From CAZOAR01 sp964577985 (GTDB lineage: Bacteria; Gemmatimonadota; CAZMKB01; CAZNLH01): 64,000 bases of DNA. Location of the stretch: contig CAZOAR010000009.1 in NCBI GenBank assembly GCA_964577985.1, positions 3,878 to 67,877 of the forward strand. Reading direction: 5' to 3'. The notes below the pieces were generated by a model. It was not told the DNA's origin and did no database searches. It was given only the letters and a program-made list of their open reading frames with translations. This document shows positions 7,934 to 16,133 of this stretch, piece by piece (the first letter of the stretch is position 1; every line of letters begins with the position of its first letter). The position numbers were made by a program, and so were the translations under genes.

Positions 7934-9481
7934 ATGGCCAAACTGCACGAATATCAGGGAAAGCAACTCCTGCGGGAAGCGGGAATAGCCACAATCCCGG
8001 GAAAAGTGGCCGGCAGCGCGGAGGAAGCCTCTAAGATAGCGGAGTCTATAGGGCTGCCCGTTGTCGTAAAGGGTCAGGCCTGGATTACTTCCCGGGCGGC
8101 CAGAGGGGCGATCCTGTTTGCGGAAACGCTCTCCGACGTGAGTGATGCTGCCGGAAATATACTCGGGATGACGTTCGACAACTTCAGGGTGGACCGAATT
8201 CTGGTCGAGAAGAAAGTGGAGATCGAGCGGGAGTTCTATGCGGGTTTGATCATCGACGATCAGATCAAGTCCCCTCGACTTATCTTCAGCAGCACGGGTG
8301 GAAGCGGCATAGAGGAGATCGCCCGGGAGAACCCCGACTGCGTCGCCAGAAGAGCGGTTCCGACAGGTCGCGGGATAAAGGCCTTCGAGGCGCGCAACAT
8401 CCTCCGAAAGCTCGATATCCATGGAACGCTTCAGGTAAAGCTGGCGGGTATTCTCGTGAAGCTTTTCCAGTTGTGCAGGAGACTGGAAGCGAGATCGGCG
8501 GAGATCAACCCTCTCGTCCTGACCGTCGATGGGGAGCTTCTCGCGGCGGACTGCCGGATAACGATCGACGACTACGCTGTCTTTCGCCATCCGGAACTCG
8601 GTATCGAGATCGCCAGGGAATTTGATCGCCCCGCGACGAGACTGGAGAAGATCGCCTACGATATCGAGGCGGGCGATTACAGGGGGACATTTTATTTTAT
8701 CCAGATGGCGGCGGAGACGGAAAAGGGGAAAGGATACGTGGGCTTTCACGGCGCAGGCGGCGGCGGGTCGATGATGTCGATGGACGCACTGCTGTCAAAG
8801 GGCTTCAAGATAGCCAACTTCTGCGACACAAGCGGTAATCCGCCGGCCTCAAAGGTCTACCGGGCCGCCCGAATCATACTATCACAACCAGGAATCGACG
8901 GTTATTTCGCCTCCGGATCCGGTGTCGCCAGCCAGGAGCAGTTTCATTCCGCCAGGGGACTGGTTAAGGCCTTTATGGAGGAAGGCCTCTCAGTCCCGGC
9001 AGTAATCCGTCTCGGCGGGAACCAGGAAGAGAAAGCGATAGAAATACTCGAAGAGGCAGCAGGAGTCCTGTCAGCCCCACTGGAGGGATATGGAAAGGCA
9101 ACCTCCGCCGACCAGTGCGCGGATAGAATGAGCGAACTCATCCGCGGATGCGAGGAGATTTCATCCCATCCAATCTCACCATGCAGGGAAGGCGAAGCGA
9201 GAGAATCGTACTGCTTCGAAACGCCTACAGGCAGCATAGACATAGATCATGAACTCTGCAGCCGTTGCGAGTCATACGCCTGCGTCGAAGCTTGTGTACC
9301 GTCGATACTCGAGATCAGAGAGGGCCGCCCGTTCCTGAACATCGACAGAGAAAGGGCGAAGCGAGGTGGCTGCATAGAGTGCCTCGCCTGCGAACTCGAA
9401 TGCTTCTTCAGGGGGGCAAAGGCTGTGAGGATCGAACTTCCGATCGATGGCCTTGAAGAATACCGGAACAGAACAGAGTAA
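7934..9481 (+). CDS. SucC-like ATP-grasp CoA-ligase beta subunit fused to a ferredoxin domain (candidate citryl-CoA synthetase large subunit)
   Basis: Residues 1-420 follow the succinyl-CoA synthetase beta fold: MAKLHEYQGKQLL at the start, an ATP-grasp region, and SAEINPLVLTVDGELLAADC, the metal/ATP site. The usual HAGGRGKAGG loop is replaced by QAWITSRAARG. The second domain has FHGAGGGGSMMSMDAL and NFCDTSGNPPASK. Residues about 440-500 add a domain with two 4Fe-4S motifs: CSRCESYACVEAC (CX2CX4CX3C) and CIECLACELEC (CX2CX2CX3C). Ordinary SucC is about 390 aa with no such domain. The gene precedes a SucD homologue and a citryl-CoA-lyase homologue, which points to citrate rather than succinate as substrate; that is inference. 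Confidence 0.8.
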   Translation: MAKLHEYQGKQLLREAGIATIPGKVAGSAEEASKIAESIGLPVVVKGQAWITSRAARGAILFAETLSDVSDAAGNILGMTFDNFRVDRILVEKKVEIEREFYAGLIIDDQIKSPRLIFSSTGGSGIEEIARENPDCVARRAVPTGRGIKAFEARNILRKLDIHGTLQVKLAGILVKLFQLCRRLEARSAEINPLVLTVDGELLAADCRITIDDYAVFRHPELGIEIAREFDRPATRLEKIAYDIEAGDYRGTFYFIQMAAETEKGKGYVGFHGAGGGGSMMSMDALLSKGFKIANFCDTSGNPPASKVYRAARIILSQPGIDGYFASGSGVASQEQFHSARGLVKAFMEEGLSVPAVIRLGGNQEEKAIEILEEAAGVLSAPLEGYGKATSADQCADRMSELIRGCEEISSHPISPCREGEARESYCFETPTGSIDIDHELCSRCESYACVEACVPSILEIREGRPFLNIDRERAKRGGCIECLACELECFFRGAKAVRIELPIDGLEEYRNRTE

Positions 9482-9489
9482 TCCGGAAC

Positions 9490-10395
9490 ATGTCCATAAT
9501 TATTGACGAAAACAAGCGTGTCATTGTCCAGGGCATAACGGGCCGGGAGGGAACGATCCGGACAAGGCTGATGCTCGACTACGGCACGAAGGTAGTGGCG
9601 GGCTGCACCCCGGGCCGCGGGGGCGAAACGGTCCATGATGTACCCGTCTACGACACCGTGGAGGAGGCGTTCGACCAGGAGGGACGGATCGATATCAGCG
9701 TCATCTTCGTCCCTGCCCCCCTCGTCAAGGAGGCGGCGCTCGAATCAATTTCAGCCGGAGTCCCTTTCCTGGTCATCATTCCCGATCGCGTTCCCATATA
9801 TGACGTCCTGGAAATCGAAGAGAGTGCCCGCACACATGGCGCGTCGTTCCTTGGCCCCAACACTCTCGGTGTGCTCAGTCCGGGGAAAGCCACTCTTGGA
9901 ATGATCGGGGGCAGGGCCGCCTCAGCCAGGGAATGGTTCTCCGCGGGGCCGGCGGGTGTCTGTTCGAGGAGCGGTGGGATCACCTCCGCGATGGCGTATT
10001 ATCTCGGCAGAGCAGGCATCGGCCAGAGCACGATCGTTCACGTCGGCGGGGATGTCTGCGTGGGAACACCCTTCCCGGACGTCATGAAGGCATTCGAAAA
10101 AGATCCCGACACATTGATGATGGTCATGTTCGGCGAGATAGGCGGATCGCAGGAAGAACGTGTGGCGGACCTCATAATAGAGGGGGAGATAACCAAGCCG
10201 GTCGTTGCGTTCATCGGAGGGGCGGCCGCAAAGTCGGGGACACGCTTCTCGCATGCGGGAGCAATCATCGAGGGGAACAGGGGAACATACCAGGGGAAAG
10301 TGGAACGACTGAAAGAAGCGGGGGCATTCGTGGCATCTTCCTTTGACGATATACCGGCGGTGGCTGGAGAAGTCCTTTCAACTCTGGAGGCATAG
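9490..10395 (+). CDS. SucD-like CoA-ligase alpha subunit (candidate citryl-CoA synthetase small subunit)
   Basis: About 301 residues, the normal SucD length. The N-terminal CoA-binding Rossmann part reads VIVQGITGREGTIRTR and CTPGRGGETVHDVPVYDTV. The CoA-ligase part has RSGGITSAMAYYL, HVGGDVCVGTPFPDV and the catalytic phosphohistidine segment RFSHAGAI. This subunit carries the phosphorylated His and binds CoA; the upstream gene supplies the ATP-grasp domain. It lies 8 nt after that gene and 5 nt before the lyase gene. Citryl-CoA synthetase is preferred over succinyl-CoA synthetase on context only. Confidence 0.85.
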   Translation: MSIIIDENKRVIVQGITGREGTIRTRLMLDYGTKVVAGCTPGRGGETVHDVPVYDTVEEAFDQEGRIDISVIFVPAPLVKEAALESISAGVPFLVIIPDRVPIYDVLEIEESARTHGASFLGPNTLGVLSPGKATLGMIGGRAASAREWFSAGPAGVCSRSGGITSAMAYYLGRAGIGQSTIVHVGGDVCVGTPFPDVMKAFEKDPDTLMMVMFGEIGGSQEERVADLIIEGEITKPVVAFIGGAAAKSGTRFSHAGAIIEGNRGTYQGKVERLKEAGAFVASSFDDIPAVAGEVLSTLEA

Positions 10396-10400
10396 CGACC

Positions 10401-11195
10401 ATGGAGTGGAAAAGTGCAATCACCCAGATTGAACCGAACAAGATCAGGGTCCGGGGCTATCCGGTGGATCAATTGATGGGGAACGTCTCCTTCGCGCAGG
10501 TGATATATCTCATTCTCAGGGGAGAACTCCCCGGTAAGGCCACCTCGGAGATCATAGAGGCGGTGCTCGTATCCTCGATCGACCACGGGACCACTCCCCC
10601 ATCCTGTCTCGCGACGCTCAACGCCGCCACGGGCGGTGCCCCATTGAATGCGGCCGTCGCCGCGGGAATACTGGCGATCTCAAAATCACATGGTGGGGCC
10701 GTCAAAGCATGCCTGGAGACGATTGAGAATGGGCTGAAAAGGATGAAAGAGGAGGGTGAGACGAGGGACGAAGCCGCCCGTCGCGTCGTAGCGATGTGCC
10801 GGGAACAGAAAATGAGGATATCCGGTTTCGGTCACAGGATTCACACAGAAGATCCGCGAACGGCAAGGCTACTCGAGATGGCTGATCAGAGGAGCATATC
10901 GAGCGAGCATGTAGCCATGGCGCGCTCGATAGGCGAAGCCATCGAGGCATCTCTCGGTAAGAGACTTCCTCTAAACGTGGATGGTGCCATAGCGGCCATC
11001 CTGGGCGGGCTGGGATTCTCCCCCACCGTGGCGAACTCCTTTTTCCTGATGGCAAGGGTCCCCGGACTCGTCGCTCACGCGAACGAGGAGGTCGAGCGGA
11101 ACAGGCCGGTCAGGTCGATCAATCCGGCGGAATCGACTTATGACGGCCCGCCGGAGCGCGGCGTACAATCCGCGACAGGGAGGAGCGAAGAATGA
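10401..11195 (+). CDS. Citryl-CoA lyase-like protein (citrate-synthase fold)
   Basis: 264 residues, much shorter than citrate synthase (about 370-430) but like stand-alone citryl-CoA lyase and the C-terminal domain of ATP-citrate lyase. The three catalytic positions of the fold are present: His in ISKSHGGAVKAC, His in GFGHRIHTEDPRT, and Asp in LNVDGAIAAILGGLGF. Citryl-CoA lyase splits citryl-CoA into acetyl-CoA and oxaloacetate. With the two ligase subunits it would make a three-protein equivalent of ATP-citrate lyase, as described for Hydrogenobacter. The stop overlaps the next start (ATGA at 11192-11195). A related substrate such as methylcitryl-CoA cannot be excluded. Confidence 0.8.
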   Translation: MEWKSAITQIEPNKIRVRGYPVDQLMGNVSFAQVIYLILRGELPGKATSEIIEAVLVSSIDHGTTPPSCLATLNAATGGAPLNAAVAAGILAISKSHGGAVKACLETIENGLKRMKEEGETRDEAARRVVAMCREQKMRISGFGHRIHTEDPRTARLLEMADQRSISSEHVAMARSIGEAIEASLGKRLPLNVDGAIAAILGGLGFSPTVANSFFLMARVPGLVAHANEEVERNRPVRSINPAESTYDGPPERGVQSATGRSEE

Positions 11196-11725
11196 GAGAG
11201 CAGTTGCTCGACGCCTTTCCAGAATTCAATCTGATCGGTGCGCCGAGTCTCAAGGATCTCGCGCTGGACGTCTACGAAGACGCGCTCAAGCAGGGCGGCT
11301 GGAGCATAGAAGACATGGATCGTATTCCTTTCACGCTGCTGATCCCTGACGTCGACGTCAGCTACACCCGACACGTCAGGGGAGTCACGGCCATGTGTCA
11401 TGCCATGGCCAGCGCGATCAACGGGATTTACGGTGACCGCATGACGCTGGACATGGATATACTCATAACTGGCGCGCTGCTTCACGACATCGGCAAACTC
11501 GCAGAATTCGCAGAGGTGGATGGGAAGTTCGTCAAAAGCGTCTCAGGGATGATGCTGAGGCATCCCTTCTCCGGTGTCGCCTTGTGTGCAAGGCACGATG
11601 TGCCGGAGGCAATCCTGCATATAATCGCGGTTCATTCCAGAGAGGGAGATGGTTTCAGGCGGACTCCGGAGGCCATTATCCTGCATCACGCTGATTTTGC
11701 AAACTTCGAACCCTTGAAGAAGTAA
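11192..11725 (+). CDS. HD-domain metal-dependent phosphohydrolase-like protein
   Basis: 177 residues with an HD signature: the first His is in DVSYTRHVRGVTAMCHAM, then LLHDIGKLAEFAEVDG (the HD pair), then HPFSGVALCARHDVPE and AVHSREGD with further His, and HHADF near the C-terminus. This arrangement fits a small HD hydrolase that would bind a metal and act on a phosphate ester or nucleotide. The substrate is unknown. It is translationally coupled to the citryl-CoA-lyase-like gene and precedes the first hydro-lyase, so a link to that pathway or its regulation is likely but undefined. Confidence 0.75.
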   Translation: MREQLLDAFPEFNLIGAPSLKDLALDVYEDALKQGGWSIEDMDRIPFTLLIPDVDVSYTRHVRGVTAMCHAMASAINGIYGDRMTLDMDILITGALLHDIGKLAEFAEVDGKFVKSVSGMMLRHPFSGVALCARHDVPEAILHIIAVHSREGDGFRRTPEAIILHHADFANFEPLKK

Positions 11726-11734
11726 GTGGCCCGG

Positions 11735-13012
11735 ATGGGATCGACCTTCTCAGAGAAGATACTGGCGACAAAGGCCGGGGTTCGCAGCGTGAGTCCTGGG
11801 CAGATCGTAGACGCAGTTCCCGACGTCGTGATGTCCCACGATAACACGGCCGCAATAGCCGGCATCTTCCGCCAGACAGGCCTCGCCCGGATCAAGAACC
11901 CCGATCGCGTGGTGATTATACTCGATCACTGTGTTCCTGCCGCCACAGAAAAATACGCCCTCAACCACGACATCATCCGAGAATTCGTTTCCGAACAGGG
12001 AATCCGACACTTCTACGACCTCTCGCACGGGATCTGCCACCAGGTCCTGCCCGAGCAGGGGCACGTCCTTCCGGGTACGCTCATACTGGGGAGCGACTCC
12101 CACACGACCACCCATGGCGCCTTCGGTGCCTTCTCGGCCGGCATCGGCAGGAGTGAGATGGCGGCGATATATGCCACGGGACAAATCTGGTTGATGGTCC
12201 CCGAGACCATGAGGATCGAGGCACATGGTGACTTCCCGCGAATGGTGGGGCCAAAGGATCTTATACTCCATATCATAGGTGATCTGGGAGCGGACGGCGC
12301 CATTTACAAGGCGGTCGAATTTACAGGTCGCGCGATACGCGGGATGGATGTGGGAGGCAGGATGGTCCTATCCAACATGGCGGCCGAAATGGGAGCGAAG
12401 ATCGGTTACGCAGAACCTGATGACACCCTCGACGCGTGGTTCGAGGAGAGAGGGATCGAGGGTTACGAGAGGGTGGCATCCGACCCGGACGCCCACTTCT
12501 GTGCGATGCACACATATGCGGTTGATGACCTGGAGCCACAGGTAGCCTGCCCTCACACCGTCGACAACGTGAAACCGGTGACGGAAGTGGCGGGTAGGAA
12601 AATCAACCAGGTCCTGATAGGCACGTGTACGAACGGCAGGCTTGAGGATCTTGAGACAGCGGCGAGGATACTGGACGGAAATCGCGTCGATCCCGCCACG
12701 CGTACACTCATCTTTCCGGCATCGAGAGAAGTATTGCTCGGTGCTCTGGAGCGGGGAATCATTGAGACGTTCGTGCGCAGTGGTGCGACGGTAATGAACA
12801 CCGGGTGCGGCCCCTGTCTGGGAGCACACGAAGGCGTGCTGGCCCCTGGAGAGGTGTGCCTGAGCACGGCGAACAGGAACTTCAAGGGCCGCATGGGATG
12901 CAGGGATGCGGAAGTCTATCTCGCAAGTCCCGCCACAGCCGCGGTTTCTGCACTGACTGGCGTTATCACTGATCCGCGCGAGTGGACCTCCGGCGCCACC
13001 TGTGGAGAGTAG
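11735..13012 (+). CDS. Aconitase-superfamily (LeuC/homoaconitase-type) large subunit 1
   Basis: About 425 residues. The start is ATG at 11735 (MGSTFSEKILATKAG, as usual for LeuC); an in-frame GTG at 11726 would add three residues. Core motifs are LDHCVPAATEKYA, LGSDSHTTTHGAFG and the three 4Fe-4S ligand Cys in GTCTNGRLEDL and NTGCGPCLGAHEG. The GPC form of the second site resembles aconitase/homoaconitase more than the GCSMC of standard isopropylmalate isomerase. It hydrates/dehydrates a tricarboxylic acid with the small subunit that follows 3 nt later. By context it is a candidate citrate-isocitrate isomerase. Confidence 0.85.
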   Translation: MGSTFSEKILATKAGVRSVSPGQIVDAVPDVVMSHDNTAAIAGIFRQTGLARIKNPDRVVIILDHCVPAATEKYALNHDIIREFVSEQGIRHFYDLSHGICHQVLPEQGHVLPGTLILGSDSHTTTHGAFGAFSAGIGRSEMAAIYATGQIWLMVPETMRIEAHGDFPRMVGPKDLILHIIGDLGADGAIYKAVEFTGRAIRGMDVGGRMVLSNMAAEMGAKIGYAEPDDTLDAWFEERGIEGYERVASDPDAHFCAMHTYAVDDLEPQVACPHTVDNVKPVTEVAGRKINQVLIGTCTNGRLEDLETAARILDGNRVDPATRTLIFPASREVLLGALERGIIETFVRSGATVMNTGCGPCLGAHEGVLAPGEVCLSTANRNFKGRMGCRDAEVYLASPATAAVSALTGVITDPREWTSGATCGE

Positions 13013-13015
13013 ACC

Positions 13016-13510
13016 ATGTCGATTAGTGGAAGAGTCTGGAAGTACGGCGATTCGATAAATACCGACGTGATATTTCCCGGAAAATACACGTATACCGTGA
13101 CCGACCCGGCGGAGATGGCCGTGCACGCCCTGGAGGATCTCGATCCCGACTTCGCCGAAAACGTGTGCAGAGGCGACATCATAGTCGCTGGAAAGAACTT
13201 TGGTTGCGGGAGCTCGCGCGAGCAGGCGGTAACCTGCCTCAAAGAGGCTGGCGTGGGTGCCATAATCGCGGGTTCCTTCTCGAGGATATACTTCCGAAAC
13301 GCGGTCAACCAGGGGATGCCGGCGATCCAGCTCGCCGGCATACATGAGCATGTTAAGAACGGCGACATTCTGACTCTGGATCTGGAAGAAGGAAGGGTCG
13401 TTGCCGGGAATCGCGAGTTTCCCTTTCCCCCATTCCCTGAACTGGTTATTGAAATCCTCAGGAACGGCGGCCTGATCCCACATTTAAGGAAGACGCTTGC
13501 CGGGGAGTGA
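13016..13510 (+). CDS. Aconitase-superfamily (LeuD-type) small subunit 1
   Basis: 164 residues, the swivelling domain of the hydro-lyase. It contains VWKYGDSINTDVIFPGKY, GDIIVAGKNFGCGSSREQA (substrate carboxylate and catalytic Ser region) and SFSRIYFRNAVNQGMPAIQ. In this family the residues after the PGRY segment help set substrate choice; here they read YTYTVTDP, unlike the YLRT/YLVY forms known from homoaconitase and isopropylmalate isomerase. It forms a heterodimer with the preceding product. It is the end of the first dense block; a small ORF and 27 nt follow before the dehydrogenase. Confidence 0.85.
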   Translation: MSISGRVWKYGDSINTDVIFPGKYTYTVTDPAEMAVHALEDLDPDFAENVCRGDIIVAGKNFGCGSSREQAVTCLKEAGVGAIIAGSFSRIYFRNAVNQGMPAIQLAGIHEHVKNGDILTLDLEEGRVVAGNREFPFPPFPELVIEILRNGGLIPHLRKTLAGE

Positions 13511-13511
13511 G

Positions 13512-13628
13512 ATGGCGGACGGGTCTGGAGATGGGTCCCTGTCAGACAGCCTGGATGCGCTCGAGTTTCCTGTGAATATCGCGATGAGAGGACAGCCCCC
13601 GATTCGAGAAATGGATTTCCTGATTTGA
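13512..13628 (+). CDS. Possible 38-residue peptide
   Basis: An ATG at 13512 with GGGGAG just upstream opens 38 codons ending at TGA 13626-13628. The predicted peptide is acidic at its N-terminus (MADGSGDGSLSD) and has no recognised motif. It starts 1 nt after the small-subunit stop and ends 27 nt before the dehydrogenase start. It could be a real small protein, a coupling peptide or chance. Confidence 0.3.
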   Translation: MADGSGDGSLSDSLDALEFPVNIAMRGQPPIREMDFLI

Positions 13629-13655
13629 AAAGACCTTTTTTCTGGAGGAGAAGAC

Positions 13656-14774
13656 ATGTCTCATTACAAGATTGCCTGGCTCCCAGGGGATGGCGTAGGT
13701 GTCGACGTCATGGATGCAGCCGGACTTGTCATGGACAGGCTGGATGTAGACGCCGAGTACGCCCATGGAGACATTGGCTGGGAGTTCTGGAAAACAGAAG
13801 GATCTCCTCTCCCCGACAGGACCATAGCGTTGTTGAGATCTTCTGATTGCTGCCTCTTCGGAGCCATTACGTCAAAACCGAAGGAGGAGGCAGAAAAGGA
13901 ACTGTTGCCCGAGCTCAGGGACGCCGGTTTCGAGTATTTCAGCCCGATTGTCCGACTCAGGCAGGAGTTCAATCTCCACTCAAACATCAGACCGTGCAGG
14001 GCATATCCGGGTAATCCCTTGAACTTTATGGAGGGTATCGACCTGGTCGTCTTCAGGGAGAATACCGAGGGGCTTTACTGTGGAGTCGAGTTTCATCCGG
14101 TTCCGGAGGATGTTCTTGGCGCACTCGTCGATCATTCGGGCAAGGCATCACGTTTCGGGTCCGTCCCGCTCGATGAGATGGCGATATCCACGCGAATCTT
14201 CACCAGGGACGGCTGCCGGACTATCATCAACCAGGCTTTCAGGTACGCGAGCGAGCATGATAGGAGCAGCGTGACGATCGTCGAGAAACCGAATGTCCTG
14301 CGGGAGACGGGTGGCATGATGGTCAGGGAGGCGCGCGACATAGCGCGCAGCTACCCGGATATTCAGCTCCACGAGGCCAACATAGACGCGATGTGCATGT
14401 GGCTCATCAAGAACCCGCAGAACTACGATCTGCTGGTGGCGAGCAACATGTTCGGTGACATAATCTCCGATCTCTGTGCACAGCTCGTGGGAGGACTGGG
14501 CTTCGCGTGCAGCGCTAACATCGGAGACGACTTCGCACTCTTCGAACCGACACACGGCTCTGCTCCCAAGTATGCGGGGCAATACAAGGTCAACCCCACA
14601 GCGATGCTTCTGAGCGTTCGGATGATGCTCAACTACCTCTCCGAACACGACAAAGCGGAGGCACTCGAGAGAGCCGTTGCCAGCGTCATCGAAGAAGGAG
14701 CTGTAAGGACTTACGACATGGGAGGAGAGGCCTCCACGATGGATATGGCGGAAGCCGTCGCATCACGCCTCTGA
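13656..14774 (+). CDS. Isocitrate/isopropylmalate-family dehydrogenase, likely NADP-type isocitrate dehydrogenase
   Basis: 372 residues with GDGVGVDVM at the start, VRLRQEFNLHSNIRPC (substrate Arg), VVFRENTEGLYCGVEF, and the metal Asp residues around SNMFGDIISDL. The cofactor loop reads EPTHGSAPKYAGQYKVNP. In E. coli isocitrate dehydrogenase the matching Lys-Tyr pair (K344, Y345) sets NADP preference, whereas NAD enzymes have Asp there. The substrate region is closer to isopropylmalate/homoisocitrate enzymes: the Asn at E. coli position 115 is Ile here. A very strong Shine-Dalgarno (GGAGGAG) precedes the ATG. Context favours isocitrate and reductive or oxidative carboxylation chemistry with 2-oxoglutarate. 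Confidence 0.8.
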   Translation: MSHYKIAWLPGDGVGVDVMDAAGLVMDRLDVDAEYAHGDIGWEFWKTEGSPLPDRTIALLRSSDCCLFGAITSKPKEEAEKELLPELRDAGFEYFSPIVRLRQEFNLHSNIRPCRAYPGNPLNFMEGIDLVVFRENTEGLYCGVEFHPVPEDVLGALVDHSGKASRFGSVPLDEMAISTRIFTRDGCRTIINQAFRYASEHDRSSVTIVEKPNVLRETGGMMVREARDIARSYPDIQLHEANIDAMCMWLIKNPQNYDLLVASNMFGDIISDLCAQLVGGLGFACSANIGDDFALFEPTHGSAPKYAGQYKVNPTAMLLSVRMMLNYLSEHDKAEALERAVASVIEEGAVRTYDMGGEASTMDMAEAVASRL

Positions 14775-14861
14775 CAGCGGCGGTATGGTCGTCGCGTTCT
14801 GCCACACGAGCCGGGGCAGAGAATCGAGAAACCGGCGCCTGTTCTCTGCTGGAAAGATGAC

Positions 14862-16115
14862 ATGGGAAAAACCCTTATAGAAAAGATCGTAGACAAACAC
14901 GGCGGGGAGGACTGCTCACCGGGCGATGTCGTGTGGATAGACCTGGACGTCCGGTCCGCGAGAGATTTCGGCGGCGCCAATGTAGTCGGTCATCTGAAGC
15001 GGGAATACACCAACGCTCCGGTAGACGCCCGGGAGAAGACCTTCTTTACATTCGACTGCGTGGCGCCCGCGAGGAATGCCGCCTACGCGACGAACCAGCA
15101 ATTGTGCCGGGACTTCGCACGAAGAGAGGGTGTGAGGGTCTTCGACGTGGACATGGGGATAGGCTCTCATGTCATGATCGAGGAAGGACTGGTCTGTCCG
15201 GGGGGGACAGTCGTCGGGACCGACAGTCACCTGAATCTCCTTGGTGCCGTGGGCGCGCTGGGCCTCGGAATGGGTGATGTCGATACGGCGTTTGCTTTCA
15301 GAACAGGGAAGACATGGTTCGAGGTGCCGGACTCGGTCGAGATACGGATAGAGGGCGAAATCACCTTCCCGATCTCCCCCAAGGATATCACGCTTGCCGT
15401 TCTGAGGGAACTCGGTTCCAGGGGCGCACTCGGAAAGGCCATCCATTTTGTGGGGAGTGCCATCAATGCGCTCGGTCTCTCCGGCAGGATAACGTTGTGC
15501 AGCATGGCGACGGAGATGGGGGCGATTATAGCGACATGCAACCCGTCGGAAGAGGTCGCCGACTATTGCCGGGATCGCGGCCGTGAAGATGATGTCGAAC
15601 TCCTCGAACCCGATCCCGATGCAGGCTACGTCGAGCGGTTGACAATCGAGATAGGAGGGCTGGAGCCACTGATAGCCCTCCCACCGAGACCGGACAACGT
15701 AGAGAAGGTCTCTGCTGTCGCGGGACGCCCCATCGACTCAGTATTCCTTGGATCGTGCACAAACGGCAGGTTCGACGACTTCCATGACGCTCTGAGAATA
15801 ATCGAGGACGAGAAAGTCGCCGGCGGAGTGATGTTCAGGGCTGCACCCGCCACGCGCAGGGTCTATGGAGAGATCCTCTCGCACGGCATGCTCGACAGGT
15901 TCTACTCCTCGGGTGTCATCATGAGCAACCCGGGCTGCGGCGGCTGCGCATCGGGTCAACTCGGCATGACGGGAACGGGAGAGGTGCAACTGAGTACCTC
16001 CAACAGAAACTTCGCAGGCAAACAGGGTGCCGGAGAAACATACCTGGTAAGTCCGGCGACCGCAGCAGCGTCCGCCATAATGGGCAGGATAACAGATCCA
16101 AGGGACTTTTCATAG
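14862..16115 (+). CDS. Aconitase-superfamily (LeuC-type) large subunit 2
   Basis: 417 residues, clearly diverged from the copy at 11735. Cluster ligands are in GSCTNGRFDDF and NPGCGGCASGQLG; the family core is VGTDSHLNLLGAVGALG and FDCVAPARNAAYATNQ. The second Cys pair is GCGGC instead of GCGPC, and the usual SDSHT is TDSHL, so the substrate may differ from that of the first pair. It begins 88 nt after the dehydrogenase and pairs with the small subunit at 16134. Aconitase, methylcitrate or isopropylmalate-type chemistry are all possible. Confidence 0.82.
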   Translation: MGKTLIEKIVDKHGGEDCSPGDVVWIDLDVRSARDFGGANVVGHLKREYTNAPVDAREKTFFTFDCVAPARNAAYATNQQLCRDFARREGVRVFDVDMGIGSHVMIEEGLVCPGGTVVGTDSHLNLLGAVGALGLGMGDVDTAFAFRTGKTWFEVPDSVEIRIEGEITFPISPKDITLAVLRELGSRGALGKAIHFVGSAINALGLSGRITLCSMATEMGAIIATCNPSEEVADYCRDRGREDDVELLEPDPDAGYVERLTIEIGGLEPLIALPPRPDNVEKVSAVAGRPIDSVFLGSCTNGRFDDFHDALRIIEDEKVAGGVMFRAAPATRRVYGEILSHGMLDRFYSSGVIMSNPGCGGCASGQLGMTGTGEVQLSTSNRNFAGKQGAGETYLVSPATAAASAIMGRITDPRDFS

Positions 16116-16133
16116 CTGGAAAGGAGAGAGACC

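Noticed and set aside
12368..13483. Minus-strand ORF of 371 codons opposite the first hydro-lyase pair
   Set aside because: Composition and lack of motifs show it is the complement of the real genes.
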